From positions 27,462,825 through 27,526,824 of the forward strand of contig CM057157.1 in the NCBI GenBank assembly GCA_029962745.1: a stretch of 64,000 bases of DNA, in the 5' to 3' direction. The translations under genes were made by a program, and so were the position numbers. The notes below the pieces were generated by a model. It ran no database searches and was not told the origin of the DNA. It saw nothing but the letters and a program-made list of their open reading frames with translations. Source of the DNA: Echinometra lucunter (taxonomy: Eukaryota > Echinodermata > Echinoidea > Camarodonta > Echinometridae). Below are positions 11,482-26,700 of the stretch, piece by piece (position 1 is the stretch's first letter; each line of letters starts with the position of its first letter).

Positions 11482-14400
11482 GAGAAAGAGAGGATGAATA
11501 AAATGTCAAGAGAGAGAAAGAGAGATTGATTGAAGGGAGGGAAGAGAGGAAGAGGGAGAGACAGAGATGGAAAGTGGATATTTTGCGCTTTGATTGGTCC
11601 ACACTTTTTTGCTGCCAAGAGGCGAAAAATATAATTTTTGCTGTTGCCCTTTTTTTTGCTGCCCAATATCCCGTTCATTTGTACGAAGAAAATAATAAAG
11701 CGGGGGTTATCCACTTCATTTGTGGACAAGCATTCATGTGTAAGAAAATGATTTTTTAATTTTTATTTTCATTGGGTTTTCATGATTTTCTGATAACAAA
11801 TTACAGATAAATCAAAGCAAAGAAAAAAGAAATGAAAAAGAAGTAAATAGGATAAAGCAGCATTACACATTATTAGTATACATGCACATTGGAAACAGTA
11901 CAGCATATGTACACGTAATTAAGGCAGTCACTTTGTCTCTTCTACATACTTATCTCCTATAACTTAGTATTGTGTAGTAACAGAGGGATAAAAAGGGCAA
12001 TTTTGCTTACTAAGTATGTACAACTTGTAAAACAAAGATAAAAAGGGTCATAAAAATTTGGCTTTCATAGTTACACGTGGGGAAGAAATCATGGGGAAGA
12101 AACTGATTTTTGGGGGGTAAAATGACAAATGAGTGCGTAAAATGACAAATGAGTGCGTAAAATGACAAATGAGTGGGTAAAATTGCACATGAGTGGGTAA
12201 AATTGCACTTCTTGATCACTTGCGCAGTCATTCATATTTGAAATATATATTAATTCATGCATATAAACATGGCATTGGTATGAAATGTTAATATCGGAAA
12301 CCCGCCATTAGCCTGAATAGATTCACAGACCCCGTCATGGTTATTTATTATTCATAGCACAAATTTGTACATGTTTTATTTTTCTTTGAAATAAGGAAAG
12401 ATTATTGAGGGTTTCTTGTCATATCTTTCTAGGAAAATTATTTGGAAAAAGGAAAGGGAATTTTTTAGCTGGTCAGTAGGAAGATGCTAGCAAAACTAAG
12501 ATGCTGTAAAGTTTTTCCACCTTAAAGGTAGTAGCCCACCTTTGCAAGTGGCACCCAATCTGCACAAAAGTTTTACTTCAGATTGCTTTAAAGGGAAAGT
12601 CCACCCTAGAAGTGTCACTGTTTCAATAAAAGGAGATAAATTTGAACAGCATTTAAAAAAAGAAATGAGCAAAATCAGTCGAAGAATAAGAAAATTACAC
12701 TAATTTACATTTTCTAGAAAAAATCCCTCATGGCTCTGCAAATTGGCAACACTGATGACATCATATGCGAGCAGCTCTCCATTCATTTTGTACATGAAAT
12801 TTCACATTTTCTCAATTTTCTTGGAAGTTACACATTTTCTAATCCCCATAGTAATATACATGTATGTTCAAAAGAATTGCTTTTTACATAACATACTTTG
12901 ACTATGGGGTAAGAAAATGTGTAACTTCCAAGAAAATTGAGAAAATGTTAAATTTCATGTACAAAGTGAGTAATTTACTAGAAAATGTAAATGAGTGTGA
13001 TTTTCTTATTCTTTGACCGATTTTGCTCATTTCTTTTTTAAAATGCTGTTCAAATTTATCTCCTTTTATTGAAACAGTGAAACTTCCAGGGTGGACTTTC
13101 CCTTTAAGCTACAGAAAAAAAACACTTGTAAGCTTTTAGATCCCTGTACATTCCTGTTTAGGATTGAGAAGGAAATATTCAACACAAATTTTCTTTTACT
13201 TTTTTGTTTTGTAAAGGCTTCTTCCAGACGCTTTAAGAGTAAAACCATTCATTTTTCACTATTTCTTTGGAATATTGTTGTAAATTTGATTACATGATAG
13301 TCCGTCATTTAAAATTGAAATTGGCTTATTTTTCTTCAAATACTGAAACAGTGTTGTGCAAATGTGGGCTACTACTTTTAAGTTGAATATTGAACAAATG
13401 AAAGGTTTGATCTTAGGTCAGCGACTGAAAACTCCAACAACGTTGATGTGTACACGTGCCAAAGCAATGAGAGCTCTGTTTACACGACGAGCGTAACGAA
13501 GCACTGTGATTGTTGTGCGGGGAGTGGTTGGAGTGCAGTCCTAGCGCTTGTAAATGTAGAGTGTAGCTGTTTATTTGCGAACATTGCTTTCAGATATTTG
13601 CCAAAAATCATGAACGGGATATCATATGATCTCCCACATGTTTCTATTCATGCAAGGCGGACAATATGAGACTTATATCAGCTTTATGCCAATGTTCTTT
13701 TTGCTACCCAAATTGTACATGTAATGACAGGCACAAGTCGGTCTGTCAATTCACCAAGTGATTTTCAAGGAATGCACCCCAAATCATTGCATCATTAGGT
13801 CCTATTCCATCAAGAGTTGGGGCACAATGACTCCTTGATTGATCGCAATCTGATTCCAACCTAATTAGATTTAGAATTTGGTCTGCTTATAACACCTTCA
13901 TAATCAACGTATTGCCAGGTACATGTATGTTCTGCAGATCATGTCTAGAACTTTTTTGCCCTGTTCCTTTCTCCCAGTTATAAATACACTATGGAGAACT
14001 TAACCTGATTAGGTAGTCCTGGAGTGTACTCGCTTCGTTGCATCCCCCTCCCCCGCCAATAATCGTTAAAACGCCATCAAGAAATTTTACCCGATTACGC
14101 AGTCTGGAATAGCTCGGGTGCGTCCCGCCAATAATCGTCAAAAAGTCGTCAGAAATTAGCCAATTATTTTACCATGGGTGATTAGGGAGGTTGATGAGTT
14201 CACCACCTGGTGTGCCCTTGATTGAGGCTCTTTGATGTTACCGCTAGAAAATCGCCTAATGACTTAAAATGTTACGATTGTTGGGTATACCATTCCTCTG
14301 TGTGTATTAAAGCTTAATAGTGCAACCACATATTTTCTCGCAAATTGCAAAACTACCTAATTAGGAGAAGTCATTACTATTACAGCCTGCGGTGGAAACT

Positions 14401-17400
14401 CAATTTCTGGAGAACTGAGATGAGTAATGAATTACAATATTCTTGTTTTCTGGATTGTGGAACTTGATTCTTCCTTTTCTGTCTACGTCCCTTAATCTGT
14501 GCCCTTCTTGTGCAGTATGAGTGCACATGAAGGGAATAGTGTACTTGGTCATTTTGATGTAATTTTGTGTTTGTATTTTGAATAGTGGTATTTTACTGTA
14601 ATCAGAATTGCTTGTACTTGAAGTGTCTAGCTTTGGGATATTTCAATTTATTTTGGGGAAAATGCAGGAAATATGGACTTTGGCTTCTTAGTAGACCATG
14701 CATGATTCTGCCCCCAAGCCATTACATGTTTGTATCTGACAAGATATCGAGCATGATATGCTGTAAATTCCAAAATGCAGATTCACTTTGTAAAGTCACC
14801 ATGTGGTTAGTCCTGAAAAGGACTGTTGGTTCGAAAGAGAATAGAAAAGGAGGAAAGTACTTTCTTGCTTCGTCCAGAGGACTACTGAAAACGTGCTTCT
14901 TTCATGAATGTGTGGTAGTCCTGTAAAACTTCTGTACATGTTAATACTTATGTATTTTACGTTTGTGCCAGTGAGTTTTCTCCAAGCATGTTGTTGTGGT
15001 GGAAGTGGTCAAGAGAAGTGGGTTGAGGTACTTGTAGATGGATCAAGTGTTGAGAAGGGAAGTTAATAAGCCTGTAAATGGAGCAAGGGAGTTAAAAGTG
15101 GACTGGCACAAAAGGAAGGAGAAGACCAAGAACTACATAGAAAGAAATGGTGAGGAGGGGGAAAGCAGGAAGGTTGGGCCAAAGGACTCGAAAGGAGGAT
15201 GATTCCCAAGACAGGGGCAGGTGGAGGGAGGCAGGGAGTGTCATCATGGCGCAAAAGTCAGTTGCGCCTCATAAAAGAGGGGAGAGGCTGACTGTTACCG
15301 TGAACATGATGATGCTGTATGCTGGGGGTTAGGATTTTCACTTTATTTAGTAGATCGAGAGTATAAATGTAGGTACTGGCCTAATGTTTAGTCTAGTGTT
15401 GGAGTCGTTCGTATTAGTATTTTACCTCCAGCAGTATAGCGCCTCCTCTTCACGATACAGTTGCAATATCTTTGGATCTAGAAAATGGGGAATTACACAT
15501 TATACAGTACATGAACAGAAAGAGAAAAACTCACTGGAAATGCTGAGTCCATTTTCATCGCAGTATGTTGTGTTCTTCTCCAATAAGATAGATTTAATTG
15601 TCACTAATCATTAAAATCTCTGCATTGGCAGTGAAGTGTTTTATATACCTATGGTGGCCCTGAAATACATGTATGCTCGACAACAGGTCATGTGGGTCAT
15701 GAATTTCGCATCCAGGGTTGCGAATTTCGCATCATGGGTCATGAATTTTGCATCCCAGGTCATGAATTTTGCATCCCAGGTCGTGAATTTCGCGTCCAGG
15801 TCGTGAATTTCGCGACTGGGAAGCAAAGTTTGCGTCATGGTTCACGAATATCACGACTGGGACGCAAAGTTGGCTGTAAAATTCACGTCGCACATGACCT
15901 GTTGTCGAGCATACTTCAGGGCCACCATATATACTCACTGTTATTTGCAAATTGGTCATGATTATGTTAAACTTTGCAAATTTTATTTACATTGTATATG
16001 TTTTGTACATTTTTTTCCGAATTCTATAGGAGAGTGAAATGAAATTATTGCCAATTTGAGGAGAGAAAGCTGATTAAATAAAACACTTTAAGAAAACTGT
16101 ACTGCTATGGGATAATAGAAATTGAGCAGCTTTCACTGCACTATACATGTATATCTTGCGATCTGCATTGTTGTTTTCTTGACAGATACAATTTGCATGC
16201 TCTTTACTCGTACACTTAAGCATTATGTAGTTTGGATAGCACTATTATGACAGTCTCCTTACACGAATCCTTAAATTGGCAATGTGATGGAAAGTTTAAA
16301 ATCACTGATTTTCCCTGCAAATTGGCAACTTTTTGACTTCTCATCATGCTTTCTGTCAACTTATATTTATTTCTGATACATGACATTATATAAGAAAAAT
16401 GTAGCAATAAAAGCAATGTTGGTGTTGCCAATTTGAAGAATAAAAGCTGATCAAATTAGGCTTTAGATAATTCATGTCACGAATGGGTTAAAAATGTAGC
16501 CACTTTCATTGCACTATGTTTATCTCTTGTGATCTGCAATCTTTTTTTTTTTTTTTCTTGTCATATACAATTTGCTTGCTCTGCATAGTTTGGATGACAA
16601 TCTCCTTACATGAATTTGACTCCATATCATTGGAGAGCATAAACGAAGAGGGGTAGAGTGTATTGATTGGTGAACCATTGCACAGATAGGATGTCTTCTG
16701 TGCCGTCATCATTAATCATTCTACACGAAGCTTGTAAACGACACTGTCAAGTTTCTTTTAAATGTCGTACTCTATCCCATAACGTGCCTATGATAAGACG
16801 AACCCCTGTTCACATTGTACGGAATATATTGACATTGAAAGGGTGATATTTATTATGATTGTGGGGTCTTAAAGGTTAAATGGCTATATCCAATACTTAT
16901 ATGGGGGCTCTGGGCCTCTAGCTTACATGTAGGTCTGTCCCTGGGACCATACTGTGAAACAACCACTGTTGTTCTCTATAAAAACCCTTCTTTATTTAAA
17001 TTCAACCAGAGCACTTTTTAGTTTCAAGAGCCTTTCTAGAACCTTTTCTTCCTCAGGAACTACACTGTGAAACAACCTGCACCGGTATTGTTCTCACTTC
17101 TCACTATAACTCTTTTAAAAAAAATCCTACCAGAGTTAAAAAAAAAAAATTAGCTTTCAGGGTCTTTTATGACTTCCCAGAAATCCAGACCAACATCACA
17201 CCTTGCTTTCATTTGCTGTTTGAGACTTTATATCACTTTAGTTACCAAAGTATTGTCAAGCATCTATGAAAAACTTCTTACAAATTCATTAAGTGTTGTG
17301 TTTTAGCAGGATCATTAAAAAAACCACCACTTATTAACATCTTTCTCTAGGAAAAAAATATACTGTATACCTTTTGAAAATGCACTGGATAATTTTCAAA

Positions 17401-20400
17401 ATGCACTATAGGGCATGTCTAATGTAATGTTTTTCATTGAATGGGTTTGCGAAGGAGAAAAACAAGGCTGAACAAAGGGAAGGGTAAAATCTTTTGGGGA
17501 TGCTAATTGATAACCTTGCTTGAAACCTTTCAAATATGTTTTGAGGTCAATTTAGAATTTGTTTGTGCACAATGCAACCGAAGGAGAAAACATACAAAAC
17601 GTTTGATAAGTTGGGAGGGGGGGGGGGGGGAGGAGTAAATTCTGGGAATGATGATATTCATGGGTGACTGTTTTTCCTCGCAAATGCCACTATCTTTTTG
17701 ATAAACATCAAAGAAACTTATATAGGAATTTTCCAGAATTCATCACATTGTAAGCTATGTTTTCTAAAGGAATAAGAGCAGGTTCAGTTCTGTGTGGGTG
17801 TGAGTTTGTACAGTGTACACACTGTATAGCTGCAAAAAGGTGCCTTATAAGTAGAAGTGCTGTAGTCAAGTGGTTTAAGGCGCTTGACTGGAGATGCGAG
17901 AATCAGGGGTTCGATCCCTGGCACGGCACTTACGCCCTTGAGCAAAGGCATTTTAACTACATTGCTCTTTTATCGTACATGTATATCAAATAAATTAAAG
18001 TGCTGTAGGTATATATTTGATATCAACATGTGAACAAAGAAAAAGTCATGAGAACAATGGTCCTCGGATGTCAAACAATAGTCCTTGCATGTCAAACAAT
18101 AGATTTTTGCCTTATTCTGCCAGCCTTACAAGGACACTCAGGAGTAGAGTGATGTGAACCTGTGTGTGTGTCTGTCTGTGTATGGGGGAGGAGGGGGGGG
18201 GGGGGTTCCTTATGATCACACCTTCCCAAATGACCTTTTCTATGTAAGAACCTAAACACTTTTCATGTATTGTGTTTGTCCATCTCAAAAACAGTCACAC
18301 CTGTGACTTTTAAAAGGCTATTTGAAATCTGATCAGAAAAGGGTGCGATGTATTTTACCTTTTCACCTACATTGTATTTTGCAATTCTAAGGTGGGAATT
18401 CAATGCATGATAATAGAAAAGGTGTATTTCAAATACATTTCAGACAGGGAACGTGGATATGTTCACCTAACATCAGTATGTGTTCTGTTCTATTTATGTT
18501 TTAATGTTTTGGGTCACCATGCTACCTTAACTTGAAAATTTATTTGGAAGACAAAGAGATGATGCATTCTCTAACATAATTTTTCCATTTGATAGTAGAA
18601 AAATTTTGAGTAGCTGAATTTAAAATTAATTTGTCTTGAACAATATATTTAGGATGAACCTGACTCAGCTTTGTAAGCAATAATAATACCCATCTTTGCC
18701 AATTTGAAATGTTGATGAATTTGCTGTGAGAATAAACAAACATTATTCTGTACCGGTAATTTGTTTTTCATCAAATCCAAGCTCCTGTATCTTTTGTCAA
18801 ATGTTCCATGGAATGAAGTAATATTTCGCTTGTCTTCGATCGTGGGAGTAAGTATTCCACAAATGAAATTTGCTGTAGACAATAAGATACATATTTACTC
18901 TTTTTTTGAATTTTATTGCATTTTATTTCTTGATTTAAAATTTTTTCTATGAAGCAATAGGTTGCATACCTGGATAATCTCAAGCTGCAGCTCATTTGTA
19001 AAAATTTACATTTTTTTCCTTTGTAGAATGATGGTCTAAGCTAAATTCCCAAGTTTTCCGCGATTTGGAAAATGGAAAAAATTCATGGAATTTGGGGAGA
19101 ACACGGAGTTCATAGAATTTCATGGGAAATAAGATTTTTTCGGCAAAAAAAATTTGAATAAGAAAAATGCAGAGAAAACATTAAAAAAAGTAAAATCCAT
19201 TGAAGCACAAGCGTGCATCAGAAGAAAATCTTGATCGAACCTGTCAACAGTGTGTAGTGTTTGTTTGCGAAGCTTTATTAGCGTCTGCATGTATACTGCA
19301 GTGCAAATATATACATGTATTAGGGTAACCATACATTGATTGGGGTAGATTTTTACTATTCATAATTGCTTTGTCATATGTTTTGTACATGTCTAGGAAG
19401 AACATGAAATTTGCATTTTAGAAAACAGAGAACTGGGATTTAAAGGCATTGGCTAACTTTGTGAGCAGCTGATTTAAAAATTTTTCAAACTGAGATGAAA
19501 CACGTGAATGAGTACTTGTATTTGTACTCAAAAACCCTGAAACCAACCATAATTTGGAATGAAAAACTGTAAGTTAGACGCAAATCGCAATTTAATTAGC
19601 TTTCGTCTCGAGAGACAGTGAGCTAAGAGGACCGTTTACACGAATTAAAAAATACCGTTATGTGCCTTCCGCCGCGTGATACGCCAATACTCAAAGTGCA
19701 GTCCGTGAGCCATCTGTGCATGCGCACTCCTTATATCTGGTCTGTGCAACTGTCCTGGTATATTTTTCAAACATTGCTTCACATTTCTATTATTTAATAA
19801 TACTTCCTGTGGATATTATACTCTGAAACTTTCAGACTGGTATTTTTACACTGTAACCCCTATCTTTATCCCGTTTTCAAGTAACAAAATGAGATTTTTT
19901 AAAAATCATAACAATGTTAACCAATGCCTTTAAGTCTAAGCAAAGAAAATCTACCAGTGGCTGATCAGATACTAGCAATTAGCCAAATTTATGATTGTTT
20001 GTGTTGTGTGGATGAGTGTCTCGTGAACTATTGAAATCATATTTTGACCAAAATCTATGGATATGGAGCCCAAACATACATAGAAGCATTTAAACAAATG
20101 AATTATTTATTATGAATTTTTTCCTTTTTTTTATTGAAAATAAAATATCAACAAACAATATCATTTAAAATAAAGTAATTTGTTTTTTATATTAACCCCC
20201 TTTAAGATTAGCTTTACAGGAGGTGGAACACTATCTGTGTGGTAGGGACATTGTCCTGCATGGTATGTGTGGATGAAATCAGACCTAGAGAGTCATTGAT
20301 AGAGACCGGGATGAATGTCAGAATAACACTTCATCTCATGTCACTGAAAAAACATGCTACCCCTCTCATTTTCTGACCCAGTTATCCCTGAGAGAAGATG

Positions 20401-20532
20401 AGAATGTTATTTTTGCTACTTGATGAGAGAGAGAGAGAGAGAGAGAGAGAAAGTAGTCAGTGTAAGTGCTTTCATCATTGTACATAATAATGATAATAAT
20501 AATGATGGTAATAATGATAATAATAATGATGT

Positions 20533-20563
<31 letters not shown>

Positions 20564-21223
20564 GATGATCATAATAATGATAATGCTAATAAAATTAATG
20601 ATAATAGTGATAACGATAATGATAATAATGATGATAATGATAAAATAATGATAATAATGATAACGATAATAATAATGATAATAGTGATGATAATGATAAT
20701 GATAACGATAATAATTATAATGATGATGATAATGATAATGATAAATAATGATAATAATGATAACGATAATAATTATAATGATGATGATAATGATAATGAT
20801 AAATAATGATAATGATGGTAATAATAATGATGTGATAATAATGATAATGATAAAAATGATAATAATAATAACAATAATGATAATAACAATAATGATAATA
20901 ACAATGATAATAATGATAATGATAATGATGATAATAGTAATAAAATAACAGCCCTAGGAACTGTAACAACCAGGCACAGAAGCTTCTTGGCTGATCTAAG
21001 AGTCAAGGTGTCCTTTGAAGCGATACAGAAGGCAAGCTTGCTTGGGACAGTTCATATCCTGCGGAACATTTTGAATTAGAAAGAGAAGTGAACAATGAGA
21101 AGAGAACTTGTTTGATACAATATAAAACAATATAAACAATATAAATGACCCTAGATTTCTTGAAGAAGTAGGTTGCTGTTAAATATACCAACAGAACATC
21201 AGGTTGTGGAAAATGTTATAATG

Positions 21224-21284
<61 letters not shown>

Positions 21285-23729
21285 TAAGAATAATGATAAT
21301 AATAATCATAATAATGATAATAATAATAATACATGTAGTAAAATTCTGGACTCCTACAGCACCTAATATATCTCTGATATCCTTAAGCATATTACAGAAA
21401 TATTATTACCCCGGTTGGGATTGCCTGCACACATTGTATGCACCTTCTCCACTCTCAGGGGAGCATTCTAGCCTGGCACCTTTTGCATACGCTGACAATG
21501 CTAAACATACCACTAGGCGTAATGTACATACCATAATGACTTTCCCATCCTACCCTTATTACACCTGATGGAGAGTGGCAATTGTAGATTAATGTCTTGT
21601 CAAAGAAGGACACAAGTGCTCGCTGGGGTTTGAACCCACGACCTTCGCATCTTCGACATCTCTACTTCCTGCAACACCTTCCCCATGGTCACTTTCCAGC
21701 TTTTACCAAAGTTCCACCTTGAACCCAGGGCCGACATTATAACTACATGTAGTAGTCATTACTAGTCAACATTATGACTAGTAGTGGCACTAACAGTAAA
21801 CCTAATTCTAAGCTAACTAACCCTTGCCCTAAAACTTACCTTAAAGGGAAAGTCCACCCCAAAAGTTTCACTGTTTCAATAAAAGGAGATTAATTTGAAC
21901 AGCATTTTAAAAAGGAAATGAGCAAAATCGCTCGAAGAATAAGAAAATTACACTCATTTACATTTTCTAGTAAATTGCTCTCGGCTCTGCAAATTGGCAA
22001 CACTGATGACATCATATGCGAGCAGCTCTCCATTCACTTTGTACATGAAATTTCACATTTTCTCAATTTTCTTTGAAGTTAAACATTTTCTCACCCCATA
22101 GTCATTGTATGTTCAAAAGAATTGCTTTTTACATAACATACTTTGACTATGGGGTGAGAAAATGTGAAATTTCATGTACAAAGTGAATGGAGACCTGCTC
22201 GCATAAGATGTCTTCAGTGTTGCCAATTTGCAGAGCCGAGAGTAATTTACTAGAAATGTAAATGAGTGTAATTTTCTTATTCTTTGACCGATTTTGCTCA
22301 TTTCTTTTTTAAAATGCTGTTCAAATTTAAGCCCTTTTATTGAATTAGTGAAACTTCTGGGGTGGACTTTGCTTTTAAACCATGGCCATTCCATCTCGAT
22401 GGAAAAAAAGAATATTATTTTTAGTGGCTTTGATTTACCAAATGAAAATAATATAAGTGGGTAACTGTTATTAAGTTAATTGCAGTGATAGGTACAGATT
22501 CAACATTTAACTTGAACCTCAAACTAAAGTACGTTTGCTCCCTAGAAGAGAGTCCAGATTCATTTTTGTGTGAAAGCCATTTACACAAAGTGTAGCTCTT
22601 TCAAAACTGAGTAAAACATGTGAGACCTATACAGTAACCTGTCATTTTCCTGTTTTCTCTTTAGTTAGTATTCAAAAAAAACTTTTAAAGTTTTATGAGA
22701 AATGTGTTTGTACTGTGGGTGTATTGTATTGAATTGTATCTTCCTATAATATATGAAATCAAAGATTATACATTTGACAAATGTAATTTTGGGGCCTTAC
22801 AAGTAGTTCATGTATGTGTAACTGCACACAATTTTGATATTAGTATTCAATATTCAATATTCAAAATAAACTGAACATGATATTAAGACTTTGCCTGCTG
22901 AATTGAGTTTTAGGGTAAAATAATGACAATTGTTCTTTTGATATTGGCTTTAAATTCTGATATCCTTTTTACATGCAGTCACTGATACTGATAATTATTC
23001 TATAGATATCGCTCAAGTATCCCAGCCATTTTCAGGTTCCCTGGTATGCTTATAAGGGAGGAAACTAATTACTGCAATTGTTTAATTGAATTATATGATT
23101 GTGCCTGTAGTCAGCATTATTTGACGAAGGATGAACATTTTTACTCGGACATTTCTTTGCTCTTGAGTTTCTGCCTGATACTTGTCGTTTCTATTGCCGT
23201 GGGGGACACTATCTTGCACGACAGTGGGGGTTAAGGGTATTTCCTTGCTAAGACGCTTATTTTACAGCTTGCCCGCCTTCCTCTCGTCTACGCTAACTTA
23301 GCGCTAAGACCACGAGGGCAGCAGTCAGGATGTAATCCCATCATTCTCCATTGTTTTATCTGGGCATGCCGATGTCAAACTCAGTGCTGGTATCGGATGT
23401 ACATGCTGGTATGTGAGGACTTGGTGCATTAGGATGAAAAGAGAGAGACAGAGAGACAGAAATTGAGAGGGGTTGATAGGAGAAAGAGAAGGAGAGGTGA
23501 GGTGGAAGAAGGCTAAATGCTAAACAAACCACAATTGACTTTCACATCCTACCGGGTACCCACTTAACACCTGGGTGGAGAGTGGCAAATGTAGATTCAT
23601 ATCTTGCCAAAGGATATTAGTGCCGCGCCGGGATTTTAACTCGGACCACGAGATCTACAGTCCGGTGACATATCCAATAGACCACGACATGAAAGAGAAG
23701 GAGGGGAAAAATATGGGACATTGAGAGAG

Positions 23730-23769
<40 letters not shown>

Positions 23770-26700
23770 TGGGATGGGGAAGCAAGCAGGAAGGAGGGAT
23801 AATAACATGCATGTTAGCATGAGGACACGAACGCATGAATGTGATTTTAATAGATGGATGTGAGGTAGAAGTGATACCGATTATGAGGTTATAAATATAT
23901 ATGCTTAAAGGCACTGCAGTAAAATGGGGAATAAAGATGCTGTGGAGAGTGGCCGCAAAAATGTGAAATATGAAGGGTTTGCACCATTTTTGTTGTAAAT
24001 GTTAGGAAATGTTTTCCTTTTCATCACATTGTGACTATTCTTCTCATTTTATATTTGTCAATATTTTGGAATTATGACAGAAATAATGAATGCAAGTGCC
24101 ATGAACAATGGCATTATGACAATAATAGCGATAATAAATGAAACTTATATTAAATGAGAGATCTACTCTGTAGAGTGCTGTAAAAGGCACATGCAGGTCT
24201 AGAAATGTTTAAGAATTTAACAGATGCGTCATAAAATATTTACAGGAATGAGAGAGGTTATATACATGTACATGTAGGACATGCATGAGCAAAGGATCCT
24301 CCCCCCCCCCCCCCCCCCGGGTATATAATAATAATGAAGAAGAAGAGGAAGAGGAAAAAGAAGAAGAAGAGGAAAAAGAGGAAGGAGAGGAAGAAGAGGA
24401 AGAAGAAGGAGAAGAAAGAAGAAGAAGAAGAAGAAGAAGAAGAAGAAGGAGAAGAAGAGGAGGAGGTGGAGGAGGAGGAGGAGGAGAAGAAGGGGAGTGA
24501 TTTATCATTTCACTTCAAGGAAATGGTCAGATGGGCATAGAAATATTATTAAAAGATATCAATGACAACAACACCACAGAAATTATTCATGTCATTTGGG
24601 AAACAACTGGTTTTTTTTTAAATTCCTCTTATACCACTTTCACACCAAACAAATATAACGGAATAAAAGCGTTTTTTGAAAAAAACGCTTTGGTATGAAC
24701 ACTCGGCAAAGCGTCATATTTGAAAACGGAATCAAATATTCCGCAATCTACGTGTGAGGTCTATCACTAGGTTTTGAGGTGTTTTGAAAACGGAATATTC
24801 CAAATATGACGCTTTATTTTTTGGTATGTACAGAAAAAAGGAAATAAAGCGGAATGAAATGTCAAAGGTCAACCAGGTTCCCACCGAAAACCTGCATGGT
24901 GGGTAATGACATATTTCCGCACTCTCTCACACCGTAATATTACGCTTCGCTCAAAACGGACTTCATTGGTTCAGTGTGAACAGAAACCAGAAGCGTTTTG
25001 GAAGCGTTTTGAAAGTGAAGCGTCATGAAATATAACGGCATGGATATTCCGTTTCGGCAGTGTGAAAACAGTATTAGTTTCCAATATATTTCTTTTAATG
25101 ATATTATCAAGCACCTCAAGATGAACAATTCAGCCTCTTTCACATCCATCTGCAAAAGTTTAAAAGTGTCCTTTAATTGATAAAAGGAAAAATAATTCCA
25201 AGGAGAATTTCTGGAGATAGGATTGCTGATTTCATGTTGAATGATATAACAGTAACATGTATATCAACTCCTTTTATTAGTGTTGTGAATAGTACACATG
25301 GGAAAGGTACATGAAATTCACAAACAATTGCATACTTGGAATTCTTGTAAGGAAACCATTAAGTTTACCAATGGGAATACTTGAAAATCAATACTTCTTT
25401 TGAACAGATTATTTGGTAGTTGGAAATCTTTTTAAAACCATTTTTTTTTTTTTTTTTTTTTTTTGCTGGAGTACTGTAAAATGCACTCTCAATATATGTT
25501 TTTGTAGTTTGATTGAAAGCTGATAGTACATAAATTTTCTGAAGAATGCTTCCCTAGGTAGTTTATCACTCCTACTGCATCATTAAGTTCTGTCCTTTGA
25601 GTTTTATAGAGCTTTCAATATGTCAAGTGTTAATTGGATCCCTAGGGAACAGTGATTTTTCTCCGTTCAAAAGGACTTGACTCAAAACAAATTACAGTTC
25701 CATCAGTGGTGTTGAATTGTTTTCAAAATCAAACTGTCAATTCTAGTAGAAAGGATAGCAAAATTTCTAAAACGTAGGCTGTATAGTTTTTTTTTTTCAG
25801 TCAGATGTGTTATATGTAAGATTTGAGCATGATTTAATAATATTTGAACAGACTCTTTACAATTACATGTATTGTTACACAGAAACCAAGNNNNNNNNNN
25901 NNNNNNNNNNNNNNNNNNNNNNNNNNNNNNNNNNNNNNNNNNNNNNNNNNNNNNNNNNNNNNNNNNNNNNNNNNNNNNNNNNNNNNNNNNNNNNNNNNNN
26001 NNNNNNNNNNNNNNNNNNNNNNNNNNNNNNNNNNNNNNNNNNNNNNNNNNNNNNNNNNNNNNNNNNNNNNNNNNNNNNNNNNNNNNNNNNNNNNNNNNNN
26101 NNNNNNNNNNNNNNNNNNNNNNNNNNNNNNNNNNNNNNNNNNNNNNNNNNNNNNNNNNNNNNNNNNNNNNNNNNNNNNNNNNNNNNNNNNNNNNNNNNNN
26201 NNNNNNNNNNNNNNNNNNNNNNNNNNNNNNNNNNNNNNNNNNNNNNNNNNNNNNNNNNNNNNNNNNNNNNNNNNNNNNNNNNNNNNNNNNNNNNNNNNNN
26301 NNNNNNNNNNNNNNNNNNNNNNNNNNNNNNNNNNNNNNNNNNNNNNNNNNNNNNNNNNNNNNNNNNNNNNNNNNNNNNNNNNNNNNNNNNAGAAGAAGAA
26401 GGAGGAGGAAGAGGAGGAAGAGGAGGAGACCGGTGAACAATAGGAGAGAAAGAGAATGTTAAAGTGATAGACAGACAAAAGAAGATATATACATGTAGAG
26501 GAATAGGGGATTGGGAGAACCATAAAAGATAGAGGATAAGCAAGAGGAGGAGGGGAGGGTGGGGAGAGAGAGCAAGAGAGAGAGAGAGAGAGAGAATGGC
26601 AAGGGAAGATATATCAATCGAAGGAAGCTCATATATGTGGGGGTCGGGGATTGGGTGGTGGAGATCTGAGGGGATAGATACAGGTGGGAATAGGAGAGAG

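Noticed and set aside
20420..21390. Long Ile/Asn/Tyr-rich frames
   Set aside because: Products of the GATAAT and AAT microsatellites.
24209..24540. Glu/Lys-, Arg- and Ser-rich frames
   Set aside because: Products of the GAA repeat and poly-C tract.
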